Source of the DNA: Gnetum montanum
Taxonomy: Eukaryota; Streptophyta; Gnetopsida; Gnetales; Gnetaceae
Reading direction: 5' to 3'
DNA length: 64,000 nt
Assembly: GCA_015680685.1 (NCBI GenBank)
Contig: MNCI01014507.1
Location: 190,060 to 254,059, forward strand
Shown piece by piece: positions 42,760 through 53,414 of the stretch; position 1 is the first letter of the stretch; each line of letters opens with the position of its first letter. The notes under the pieces were generated by a model. That model was not told the DNA's origin, searched no databases, and saw only the letters and a program-made list of their open reading frames with translations. The translations under genes were made by a program, and so were the position numbers.

Positions 42760-45470
42760 CTTTAGAGCCCCCTTTCAACCTAACACAATATTCAACGCAT
42801 ACAGTCATGTTAACACATGTTGTTATTGATTGGATCAAATTTGACCACCTTCTTAGGAAATTCTATGATGTTGGGAGTCCCTTGATATATCTACAAATCA
42901 CTAGGAATGAGCCATGAAAATTTTTTTTGGATTCAAGTTCCTGTGTCAACCTAATATCCTAAGAAATGTATAAGGCCTAGAACCTACCTCCATTAAAAAG
43001 GAGCAACATCCATTTAGAGTTGGCCAACCAATCCATCACTATTCTCTTGGGATTAGTGGAGGACATTGTTACCACTGTTTGTGGATGGTCGTATCCAACT
43101 GACTTCCTAGTGATTGAAGTGAACAATAGTAAGGGGGACTTCCCAAATCATAATGGGAAGGGCATGGCTAATAACTATCAATGCGTGCCTACGAATCTAC
43201 GATCTTTCCCTAGAAATATCTAAGGAAAATACTTTTGGAAAGATGAAGAAGAAGAAAGTCCCATGCATCACATATGGTGACACAAGGTGTAATTGTGTGC
43301 AGAGATCATGGTTGTGCAAAGTTTAACATTGCTTGCATGCAATCAATGTGCACAAACTATCAATATACAGAGGTGCCTATATGTAGTAACCAGACAACAA
43401 GAAGACACCCAATGGCTAACAGCTAATGAAAAAAGCAACTCACTTATATGCATGGAACTAACTAACAGTTTGACTTGCGCTTACATAGATAGCATAGACG
43501 CATTAGAGTAAGTCCATTTCCAACTTCCCAGTCCTAACTTAGAAAACATCAACTGGGGGAAGATGGAAATTCCTAAGAAATTTAAAAAAGATCCCCTAGA
43601 GCTAAAACCATTGCCCACCAGTATGGAGTACACATTCCTTAAGAATGGAAAATCAGTAGTCATCAATGCAAGACTTTCTCCGCAACAAAAAGAGAGTCTA
43701 ATAAAGGTAATAAACAAGTGGTCAAAAGCCTTCACCTGGTTATATCTGGAATTAACTAGATTCATGAAGCCTCGAAAACAACCACAAAGGTGATTGAACC
43801 CAAAGTTGAAGCAAGTAGTTAAAGAAGAAATCAAACAAGTTCTAAATTCTGGGTTCATATACCCCATTCTTGATAGCGAATGGGTTAGCCCCTTTGTAAT
43901 TGTGCCTAAAAAGGAAGGAAAATGGAGGGTGTGCATAGATTTTAGGCTACTAAACATGGCAACATTCAAGGATCACTTTCCATTTCCATTTATTGACAAA
44001 GTCTTAGAAATAATCGTAGGGCATCACTATTATAGTTTTTTGGATGGATATAGCAGATACAACCAAATACAAATAGCCCCAAAATACCAAGTCAAAACTA
44101 CATTCACCAGTCTTTGGGGAACGTTTGCATACAACAAAGAAGATGAGTATCCAATTTCCCATGATTTCCCTGATGAGTTCCTCTTTGCCAGTTTAGTGAA
44201 TAACCAATCACCCATGGAGACAAACTAGTAAAATAGCATTCTTATCTATCTCCTTACCCAAAAAATACCACAAGAGCTAGACCTTAAGAAGAAAAAAGAA
44301 TTTCTTCATAGAGCTAAGTACTTTATGGAGATCAATGGATAACTTTACAAAGTATGTCCTGATGGCTTGGTTAGATGGTGTGTTCCTAATAAAGATCAAC
44401 TAAGAGTTCTCCAAGATGCTCATGAGGGCCCTTGTGGTGGTCATTACATTGGGAGATGAATGACCATCAAGATCTTGCTTGTAGGGTATTATTGGCCTAC
44501 CTTGTTCTGGGACACCCATCAATTCGTCCAATCTTGTGAGCGCTATCAATGAGATGGGGGAATTATTGCTAGAATGGAGGATTTGCAACAATGGATTCAA
44601 CTATTAGAACCCTTCAACATTTGGGGAATTGATTTCATGGGGTCCATTACACCAATGTCCAATGGAAAAGCTTACATCATATTTTCCATAGACTACTTAA
44701 CAAAGTGGGTTGAGGCAACTACCATTAAAGATTGCACATCATCTACAGTGGCACAGTTTGTTCAACAATAAGTCATAAATAGGTTTGGTGTGCCATGTGC
44801 ACTTATCTCAGATAATGGAACACACTTCACAGGTGCAAATTTTTAGAAGTTAACGCAATGCTTAGGGGTTGAGCACAAATTGACTACACCATACCACCCC
44901 CAAGCAAATGGTCAAGTTGAGTCACCAACAGGGAGATTACTAAGATACTGACCAGAACCATTAGCAAGTATCGGAAAGACTAGAGCACTAAATTGAATGA
45001 TGCTCTTTGGGCATACCACTACACATGGAAGCTCCCTATAGGCTACTCTCCCTATGATTTAGTGTATAGAAAACTTCCAACACTCCCTATGCAAGCTAAG
45101 CTCTGTACACTAGCCATAGCATTTGACCTCAACCTTGACCTTGATCTAGCTCAAAAACAAAGGTTGATGACCCTTAACTTGCTAGATGAGAACCAACTAT
45201 CTTCCTTGTCATCTAATGAATTTCACAAGGCATTTAACAAACAATGTCATTACCTAAAAATTAGAAAAGTTAAGTATCAACCAGGAGATAAGGTTCTCTA
45301 TTGAAACCCCACACATGTGTCACAACGTACCAAATTTCAAACACTGTGGGAAGGACCTTATATTATCTATGCAACTTTTCCTTCAGGGGCCATAACCATA
45401 TATAAACATGAGAGCCCATATAAGAGACTGTTAGTCAACGTGCAACAAAAAAAATCATTTTTATGAGTTT
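42760..45470 (+). pseudogene. Element H pol with internal deletion (protease, partial RT, integrase)
   Basis: Protease at 42910-43210 reads LDSSSCVNLIS (catalytic D-S/T-G seen as DSS) and LELANQSITILLGLVEDIVT. RT at 43790-44140 is open for 144 codons: FIYPILDSEWVSPFVIVPKK, WRVCIDFRLLN, YSFLDGYSRYNQIQIAPKYQ and VKTTFTSLWGTFAYN. The frame then jumps to DEYPISHDFPDEFLFASL, text that normally lies after RNase H, so the catalytic RT box and RNase H (about 1 kb) are missing. Integrase at 44290-45470 has the H..H part (AHEGPCGGHYIGR), a C..C part (SCERYQ), and the core Asp, Asp and Glu in GIDFMG, ISDNGTHF and NGQVE. It has several stops. Confidence 0.85.
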
Positions 45471-45540
45471 AGGATAGCCAAAACATATGCTACCTTTGTA
45501 GGTGGGAAACCTTGCTCATTATTTTGGATCTCCTCCTTCC

Positions 45541-45562
45541 AACTTAGTCATGGGGGAGATGG
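45541..45562 (+). other. Element H internal polypurine motif
   Basis: AACTTAGTCATGGGGGAGAT, then GG, lies 658 bases upstream of the terminal polypurine tract TTCAGTCATGGGGGTA and shares its core GTCATGGGGG. Confidence 0.65.
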
Positions 45563-45829
45563 CCACCTTTGCTAAACATTCAAGGCCCTTAGTTCTTTCT
45601 AAGTTTTTGTTTTACATATTTTTGTTTTGCACATTTCTTTAATCTTTCTTGTTTTCTTTTTACACCATTGTTCATATTTTTACCATTTCTTTTTGTGATT
45701 ACTTTATTTTGTTCATCACCCAATAAGTGTTCATGATGGTGGCATGAATAATACCATATTGATTGCTAATGTTTGGATTTTACTTTTGAAAAATTGAAGT
45801 GTTCATTTGTGATTGTGTTGTGTGTGTAG

Positions 45830-46150
45830 ATGGTGATCATACAACAACGGACTGGGCTTGGAGAAAATGCTCAGGATGGACCGGAACTGGAACGTTTACG
45901 AAAGGAGCAAGATTGGTGGAGTGGCTATGGATAAACAACAAAAGGTGCAATCTTGACATCAGTAGCAACAAACCTTATTCTTTTCTCTCTCTCCTTCTCT
46001 TCCAGCTTCTAAATAAGGCTGGATGTCATTTATGTATAGTGTTCACCTTTTTGGTCATGAACACTAATGTTGTCATGTATTGTATTGTTGATCTATTCAC
46101 CAGGCATGTTGAGTCTGTCACCTTGTTCCATCGTCAATGGTCATTCAGTC
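45830..46150 (+). pseudogene. Element H 3' accessory ORF, remnant
   Basis: The ATG at 45830 follows GTGTGTGTAG, a plausible splice acceptor behind a long T-rich tract (45600-45720). The opening MVIIQQRTGLGENAQDGPEL resembles, at the DNA level, the start of the 3' ORF of B (4863 onward: GGACAACAGGAAGGTCTTGC against CAACGGACTGGGCTTGGAG). The frame stops after about 35 codons and most of the ORF is deleted. The region just before the polypurine tract (TCAGTCAATAATCCCATA) is conserved with B at 6565-6582. Confidence 0.5.
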
Positions 46151-46203
46151 AATAATCCCATAGCTTCCCAATATTTTGTAAGAAACTTGAGGACAAGTTT
46201 TCA

Positions 46204-46219
46204 TTCAGTCATGGGGGTA
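46204..46219 (+). other. Element H polypurine tract
   Basis: TTCAGTCATGGGGGTA, abutting the 3' LTR start TGATGAACC. Confidence 0.85.
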
Positions 46220-47040
46220 TGATGAACCACGTTATCACATCTACGATATCGCATCCGCGATATCGAATTCAAACATGCGATGTCAGATACTCGATATCGT
46301 GACCTGTTTCCTTGCCTATAAACAAGAGGTGGCACCCTTAGTTTCCACATTATATAGTTAGTCCCTTAGCCAAACTCTTTCTAGTCTTTCCCTCCAGAGT
46401 TAGAATTATTTCTACATGCCCGCAGTAAGAGTCATAGAGTGAATGGATCTTTATTCGAGCATTGTGTACCTAGGCACACTTTGTGTACGGCAATAAAGAT
46501 GAACTTTATGATAAACCTTGCAGCATACAGAATAGATTAATTAGCGTTAATTATTATTTAATGCTTTCCTAGTTGATTAATGATTTCTCTCACCCTACAA
46601 ATCTCTTAGTTAAATACATTCAGTACAACCGCTTTGAGCATGCGTGTAGCACTTGGTAACCCAGTGACGATTAGCATTTGGTAATCCCAGTAGTGTTGCA
46701 CAAGTTCATGATGTGTACGGCAAGTGGGAATGGATGCTGGTGTTAGAAGTAATTAGAACTTAGTTAATGAATAGTTAAATTAGATTATTTACTTAGTTAT
46801 CTCTCTCCCCTCCTTACTAGCACAGGATAGAAAACACATAAAAACTATAAAAATCATATGCCTCAAACTTACTCAGCCATACAATCGTGACATACAAGTA
46901 AGTTTGGGAAGACAATGATTAACCAACCCGTTATTTTTCCACAAAGGTGCATAGGCACTTAGTCCTTGGAATTCGACCGGATCATGCGTGAAGTGCTCAT
47001 ATTTGTATGGTTGAGCATAGGGGTACCTTGTCCCTCATCA
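46220..47040 (+). mobile_element. Element H 3' LTR (821 bp)
   Basis: Starts TGATGAACC and ends CCCTCATCA, followed by the TTAAA duplication. The full GATATC cluster lies at 46236-46312 (ACGATATCGC, GCGATATCGA, CTCGATATCG). TATAAACA lies at 46317-46324 and AATAAA near 46491. Confidence 0.9.
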
Positions 47041-48290
47041 TTAAACCATGCTATGAAAAATCTAGATAAGAGAAGGATACCTTGCCAAGAAAAAAATTGA
47101 TCTTAAATGCCCCCTAATCTATTAAAAAAATATGGGAAATGACCTATGAAAGGCTCTATTAGACTTAAGTTCTTGTGTGAACTTGATTTCCCAAAAAATG
47201 TATAAGACATGAAACCTACCTACACTTATGAAATGTAATATTAGGTTAGAGCTTACAAATCAATCCATTACTATTATACTAGGATTAATAGAGGACATTG
47301 CGACTACTGTAAGTGATGGTCATATCTAGTAGATTTCCTAGTGAATGATATGGATAATTGTAATGGAGATTTTCCAATCAGGATGAAGAGGACATGTCTA
47401 AGTATAATTAATTTCAAGTTAGAAATTAGAGACCTTTATTTGGAAGTCTCCAAGGAAAATGAATTTCTTAAGATAGAGAAGAAAAGAATTTCATGCATCA
47501 CATATAGTGACACAAGTTGCAATTACATACAAAATATATGGATAATCAAAAGCACAACCATCACAACATGCAAAATGTGTATCAAATCCATAAGTGTTCA
47601 AGGGTGCCTATATGTGGTAATTACAAAATAAGAAGATACACAATAATTAACCATACATAATAGTTGTAGTTCTACAATATGCATGAAACTAGTAGAGATC
47701 ATGACAAGCGCATATACAAATAAGATGCATAAAATGGACTAAAATAGCTATCAACTTTCAAATTTAGAATATAAAAGAGAATTAGAGGTAAACTAGAGAG
47801 TGTTGGAAGTACCAAATATCTTTAAACTAGAGCCCTTGGAACTAAAAACATTATCAAAATCTTTAGAATATGTGTCCTAAACAATGGTAAATTAGTCATC
47901 ATAAATTCTCATCTCACTAAGGAACAGAAAGAAAAGCTACTAAAAGTAGTCAAAAAATGATCAAGAACCTTTTCTTGGTCATATGATAAGATAACAGGGA
48001 TAGATTGATTTGTATTTCAACATTGAATCTACATAGACCCTACTATCAAGCCCAAGAGATAACCATAAAGGAGGTTGAATCCAAAATTAAAAAAAGTTGT
48101 TAAAAAGGAGGTAGAAAAGCTCCTCAAGGCTAAATTCATCTATCCTATGGTAGACCGTGAGTAAGTTAGCCCACCTATCAATGTACAAAAAAAAGAAAGA
48201 GGACAATTGAGGATTTGCACAGATTTCAAGCTATTCAACATCATAATCATGAGTTTTCAAATTCATAATTTTCCCTTCCTACACATGTAC
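47041..48290 (+). pseudogene. Element G pol part, right of the H insertion
   Basis: Resumes G after the target duplication. Protease at 47150-47340 reads SSCVNLISQKMYK and LELTNQSITIILGLIEDIAT. The start of RT at 48070-48270 reads RLNPKLKKVVKKEVEKLLKA, FIYPMVDRE and LRICTDFKLFNI, matching H at 43790-43960. It ends near 48290 without the catalytic box. It is highly decayed, with many stops, and therefore older than H. Confidence 0.75.
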
Positions 48291-49800
48291 ACATCTTATT
48301 ACATTAGAAGAGTACCTAACAGGAACTTTCAAGTTCTTTAGAAAGAAATACAAAATTTATTTTTTAGATCTTGTAAAGTTTATTATTGATAGAGGAAGAA
48401 TTGTTCTAATTCCTCTATGTTGTGCTACTATTTCTAAATTAATTTTCAATTGTTTCTACATATTTTCACTTACTAGAACAATCATGTTTCTAAATGAATC
48501 TTCTAGATTAGGAAAAGTGTAAATTAAGCTTTCACAAATATTTTTCTCTGTGTGCACAACATCTAGGTTATGTTGGATAACATGTTCATGAAAAATATGA
48601 TAACTGAAAAAGAATTGATATTTTCTTCCATCCTATTGGTGGTAGAATTGGAAACAACTCCACCACAAAGAGCTACTTTTAGTTTACCTCATTTTAGATG
48701 GTTGTTGGTCTTTGGTACCACCAAGGCACAGATACCCCCGAATAGCCTCTACTAGTAAAATGAGGTAATGTGATTAAGTATGCTTAACAGTGAAAAGCTT
48801 TCTTAATGACAATTGATTAATAAATCTAAGACATAGAATATATTCAAAGTATGATTATATTCAAGTATGACTGTAACTATCTCTTCTAACTATCTCTTAG
48901 TTTAGCTTAAGAAATTGAACAACAATCCCTATGAACACTAGTCTTAAATATTCCATGCCACATACATAAATGAATAAAAAGGTTTATAGAAGATGTTGAT
49001 ATTCAATTCTAAACTATTCACTAGCTAATGTTTTGAAGCAAATTCACAAAAGTAATATAAATTATTCATAAGCTCAGAATTAGATGAAGATAACAATATT
49101 TTTACACTAAATTGATTTAGAATTGGCACTTGAAATAAGATATCTTATTCAATAAAAATAGAAAAAATAAGCCAAATCTCATCTTATACAAAAAATAGCC
49201 TATTTCAAAACTAAAAATCATTCCTATGTAGCTATTCAATATTAAGCTAGATGTAATAGGAAAAATCATTCAAAAAAAAAGGCTAAGTAAGTGACAAAAG
49301 CTAAAAGAGGTAATGGAACCAGCTTAAAATTCCATTAAAAATACTCTTTACAAATTTTATTTTCTTCCTCCAAAAGTCCCCCCCTATTACCAGTTTACTC
49401 TAAGCTTTTATATTAGCTTTAGGCAATTACAAAAGTTATAGAATTTAAGATTACAATATCCTTATGCTTTCTTCATATAATTGTAGTTAGCTAACTACTC
49501 AGCTTCCTAGTAGATCTTCTCTAGTCATTGTATGTAAAGTCCTTCTATTGCCAACTATTAGGATACTTTCCCATGATTAATAAGAATCTTGATAGCCTAA
49601 TTCATTGAATCTAGCTCATTGCTATCAAGCTTCTTAATAATCTCCTTAGCATTTTCCTTTTCTAAGCCAAACTTTGTTATTGAATTGCCCATTTCAATTA
49701 ATGTAGCTCTTGCACCAGAATAATATTTTCAAATTCTAACTTCTTTGGAGCAATTTCATGCATGATTCCTATAACTAAAATCATCATTAAATCAAGGAAA
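48291..49800. other. Unassigned AT-rich sequence
   Basis: No similarity recognised on either strand. A short open frame at 48570-48755 on the plus strand has no known family pattern. The right-hand part may be the end of the decayed frame J. Confidence 0.45.
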
Positions 49801-52258
49801 CCTTGCTTGTACTAGGGTAGGTACTCTTTTTTATTGTGGCTAGTTCATATAATTCATGAATCCTTCCTTATATTTGTGTGAATTTGGCTTGCTTGTCTTT
49901 CATATTTGTGATTTTCTCCTTTGTCTCTCTCATCTATTCCTTACTATACTCCATTTTAGTTATTATATCCTTAAATTTTAGAAGGGGAAGATGAGAGTAA
50001 TCTAGAGCTTTTCCCTTTCTGGCTTATTCTAACTCTTAGTTCATAACATTTAGCCTTTCCTCTAGCTACTTGTTCATATATTCCTTATTTTCAATTAATG
50101 ATTCTTTGATGGTTATTATTATCTTGAGTTGCTCATTTTCTCCTATTAGTCCCTTTACTTCCTTTTGTAATCCTGATACTTCATGTTCATTTTGTAAGAA
50201 GAATTCCTTGAGCTTGGCTATCTAGTTGTTGGTCATCTATCTCATGTCCTTGATTAATGCAATTATGAATTTAGACATGTCCTAATTGAACATTATGGGC
50301 TTCTGCCTCTCAATTTGTGGATCATCTTTCTTATAATGTATGATCACACTAACTTTTGTCTCAAGTATAGTAGGGAGCTTTTGACTCAATATAACGTGAT
50401 CTTCTTTTTCCTTCATCTTAAAAGCTTAGGCTACTTCGTTCATTGGATATCTAGATGGGAAGGTAAGGACTAAAGATGAGATTTTTCACTTCCTTCTATT
50501 GTTGTTGTTGTTGTTGAAGCTTAATCAACTTTTGCTATTCTTATTTCTTCAACATTTATTGCTTTTATTGTTATTGTTAAAGCTCCATTAACTTGTGTTA
50601 TTATAATAATTACTATTATTATTGCTCTTTCAATTTTTTTTTCCTATAATTGTTGTTCTTTCTTTTCTCTAGCTTGATCGATTCTAGCCTTCCTTGTAGT
50701 GCTTACCCTAGCATATTCTTCCTCATCAAGAAGAAACCTTTCATCAAGCATGGCATTCTCTAGCTCTAGCAACTTCTATGAGAAATAGTTCTTCTTCATT
50801 ATGGTCAAGCACTCTTCTAAAAAATCCCTAGTTAGATGATGTTCTTTGTCTTTCATCCATCTATAAACTTTGATTATTAGGGTGTCACAAGCTGAAGCCA
50901 GTACCTTCAATGATAAGTTTCTTTTTAGTTATGTTGGATCCTCTTCCTTAGCCTAGTTTACCTCTTTGTCAATAAACTTAAGATAAACTATGTTGGTATC
51001 ATCAAGCTAATGAACCTTCCTAGTCTTTGTTATGGAATAAATTCTATACTTGGCTAAAGGAAGACTATAGTACTACCTATATCTTCTAGCCATGATCCTT
51101 AATGATCATAATTAGTGAATTTCCAAGAGCTAAAGTTAAGGGAGAAAACTTCTCTATGCTTATAATAATGTCTAAGTAGGCTTTTCCACATTTATCTACT
51201 AACTTTTAATGTGTCCAAATAAGAAGCTATGAATCTTGGTAGGTTAAAAGCTTTACCCTCAAATCCTATTATTAAAATTTGGGTATAACAAGCATGAAGA
51301 AATATGGCCCATGAAATTTTTTCCTAATTTCATATCCTACTTGATGGTTGACCCTTAGTGGAAAAGCTCCTAAAATTAGCTTGATCTAATGGGGATAAAT
51401 ACAATTCATTAGGAATTCCAAGGACTATGCAACAAATAAGCTCCTTTGATAGACAACTAGGAAGAAGTCATAGTAGGGGTCCTTTGGTTGAGCTCTTCTT
51501 GACAAAGCATAACCCATAAAAATGGGAGCATTCTTTACTGGTTTGAGAACTTTACTAAACAAACAATCCAACAGAAATGAGCTAAAGCTTAAATGTGCCC
51601 CTTTCTTGTAAATCATAGACAAGATATTCTATAGTGCATCATTCATAAATTGAATGAGGAAGAAATGCTTATTGTTTTCTAAGGTTACCTAGGCCTAAAC
51701 ATGGTAGTCAGATACAATATTAATTTTGCAATAAGAGTAGAAACATAAAGTAGAAACAAAAATTCTATAGGGAAACCTTAGTTTTGATGCTTTGGGGATA
51801 GAGTTTCTATAATCCTAGGCTTTTGCTAAGCTAGACTTCGGTAGCTTAATACTCCTTCCAGACTCAAGATGACTCCAAAATCTTCCACTTAGCACTTCTT
51901 CATTACATTGGCAAGTCTCAACCTCTGTAAGATCTAGCTCCATCAATCCATAGAGCTCATATGATCTTCTTGTGCTAATGTTGATTAAGAACTCAATATT
52001 ATTCTTAAACTATAGCTTGTCCTTCTCCTAGATTATTTCTACTACTAGATGGTTCAAGAAATCTCTAATCAAATTAGCACTTAGCCTGAATCCAAGCTTG
52101 TGAAGCCTTGTTTTTTCATAGATTTTGCACCATTCCTCCATTGACTCTATGGACCACAAGCCTAACCTTTCTATGAGGTTATGATCTTATTGAAGTCAAA
52201 AAGGTTTGTGTTCTCTACTTCCAGCTCTAATCACACTATATTGATCCATTGGCATAGT
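49800..52258 (-). pseudogene. J, long decayed frame of unknown function with C-terminal coiled coil
   Basis: Read from the ATG near 52258 (MPMDQYSVIRAGSREHKPF), the minus strand stays coherent for about 2.4 kb despite stops and shifts. Readable parts are HNLIERLGLWSIESMEEWCK, LRDFLNHLVVEII-like text, STRRSYELYGLMELDLTEVE and an open 65-codon piece at 51622-51425 (AHLSFSSFLLDCLFSKVLKP). Then come LASACDTLIIKVYRWMKDKE and ELENAMLDERFLLDEEEYAR, a low-complexity Thr/Ile segment (50490-50640), and a heptad-rich region (LKEFFLQNEHEVSGLQKEVK). The size and coiled-coil end resemble a retroelement accessory protein, but I do not recognise the family. No LTR was found around it. Confidence 0.45.
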
Positions 52259-52309
52259 TGATAAATGTTCAAATTATATTATTACAAGTATTCGGAAAAG
52301 GAGCAAGTA

Positions 52310-52314
52310 TCAAC
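52310..52314. repeat. Target-site duplication of element I, left copy (TCAAC)
   Basis: TCAAC directly precedes the left LTR of I and recurs exactly at 58744-58748. Confidence 0.85.
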
Positions 52315-53405
52315 TGTGGACCTTATAGTTTTGGTATGTTAAAACATTAAGAAAAATGGAAAATAAGTTTGTTTTCTTGTCTGTGTGATTGTTGTGCTTA
52401 CAAGACAAGGACTTAGATTGGGCAAGGTTATAAAAAAATGATTCATCTTGCAAAGGAAGATGAAGAAAGATGTCTCTAGGAAGTAGTAGACATCTTGGCA
52501 GATTTGGGGTAAGCTCAGAGAAAATTTAGAAATACGTCTTTATAAATAGTAAGATGTCTTTCCTTAGCTAGAGATGTCTTTCATGAGACAAATATGTCTT
52601 TACAGAATGCAAACCAAATATGGAAAGACATCTTTCATTGATCAGAGACATCTTCCAAAATGGAGACTTAAGAAATATGTCTTTAAAAAATCAAAGATGT
52701 CTTCCTAGATTTGAAGGAAAATTCAGAGAGACATCTTAGGCATAAGGAAGATGTCTTTCATGACTGTTAGTGATCATTAGCTAGTTGTTGCACAAGTTTC
52801 AAGAAGGATTTAGTAACATAGTAGCTTTAATAACATTTGATGTGCATTAGAAAAAGTGCAAGCATTATTGTATTCATTATACAATCATTTATAATCATTG
52901 AATTCTTTATTTCTCCTCATTGTCTAATCATTTTGGCTTTGTGAAGTGTGTTGTATTGAACTATATAAGGATAAACAAATTGAGTTGCAATTATTCCTTG
53001 TAATTCTTGTTCTTGTTGCCCTATGAGGTTGAGTTCTTTGAGCTTGTTAGGATCTTGGAGGATTGAGTTGTTAATGCTATGGTACAACACTTTAGTGTAG
53101 AGCTCAAGATTATAAAGATTGTGGAAGCCTTAAAACCACATTTCCAAGCTTGATGGGACCTTGCAAGGTTGAGTGATTGGTGCTGCAGCACAACACTTTG
53201 GAGAAGGGCTTGAGAAATGTACAAGGTGTGGATCCTTCAACCACATTTTGAGAGAAACAAAGTCTAAAGGTATACTTTTGATCTATCCTCTAAATGTGAA
53301 GTACCAATGTTGGGGAATCACATAAATTTGTTTGTGTGCTTTGTTTTATGAATATTTGATTTAATAAACTTATTCATCTCCCCCACCTANGTGACATCAT
53401 ACACA
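52315..53405 (+). mobile_element. Element I 5' LTR (about 1,091 bp)
   Basis: Starts TGTGGACCTTAT; the end is placed at 53405 by alignment with the 3' LTR and may be off by some bases because of an ambiguous N at 53390. It contains about twelve AGATGTCTT/AAGACATCT motifs at 52467-52760, a TATA-like TTTATAAATAG near 52536 and another, ACTATATAAGG, near 52956. Confidence 0.8.
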
Positions 53406-53414
53406 GAGCTACCC

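Larger units (their letters stand above)
39350..47040 (+). mobile_element. Element H, complete-ended Ty3-type LTR retrotransposon nested in G
   Basis: Plus-strand element of 7,691 bp: 5' LTR 39350-40139, primer site 40141-40159, gag, protease, partial RT, integrase, internal polypurine motif, 3' ORF remnant, polypurine tract 46204-46219, 3' LTR 46220-47040, flanked by TTAAA on both sides. RNase H and the end of RT are deleted. Over an easily aligned 247-bp LTR stretch (39377-39623 against its partner) I counted by eye 29 differences, 26 of them transitions. The insertion is therefore old, yet younger than G, which it splits. Confidence 0.9.

Noticed and set aside
45799-46155. 118-codon plus-strand frame as a host gene
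   Set aside because: It lies between pol and the polypurine tract of H; another frame aligns with the 3' ORF start of B.
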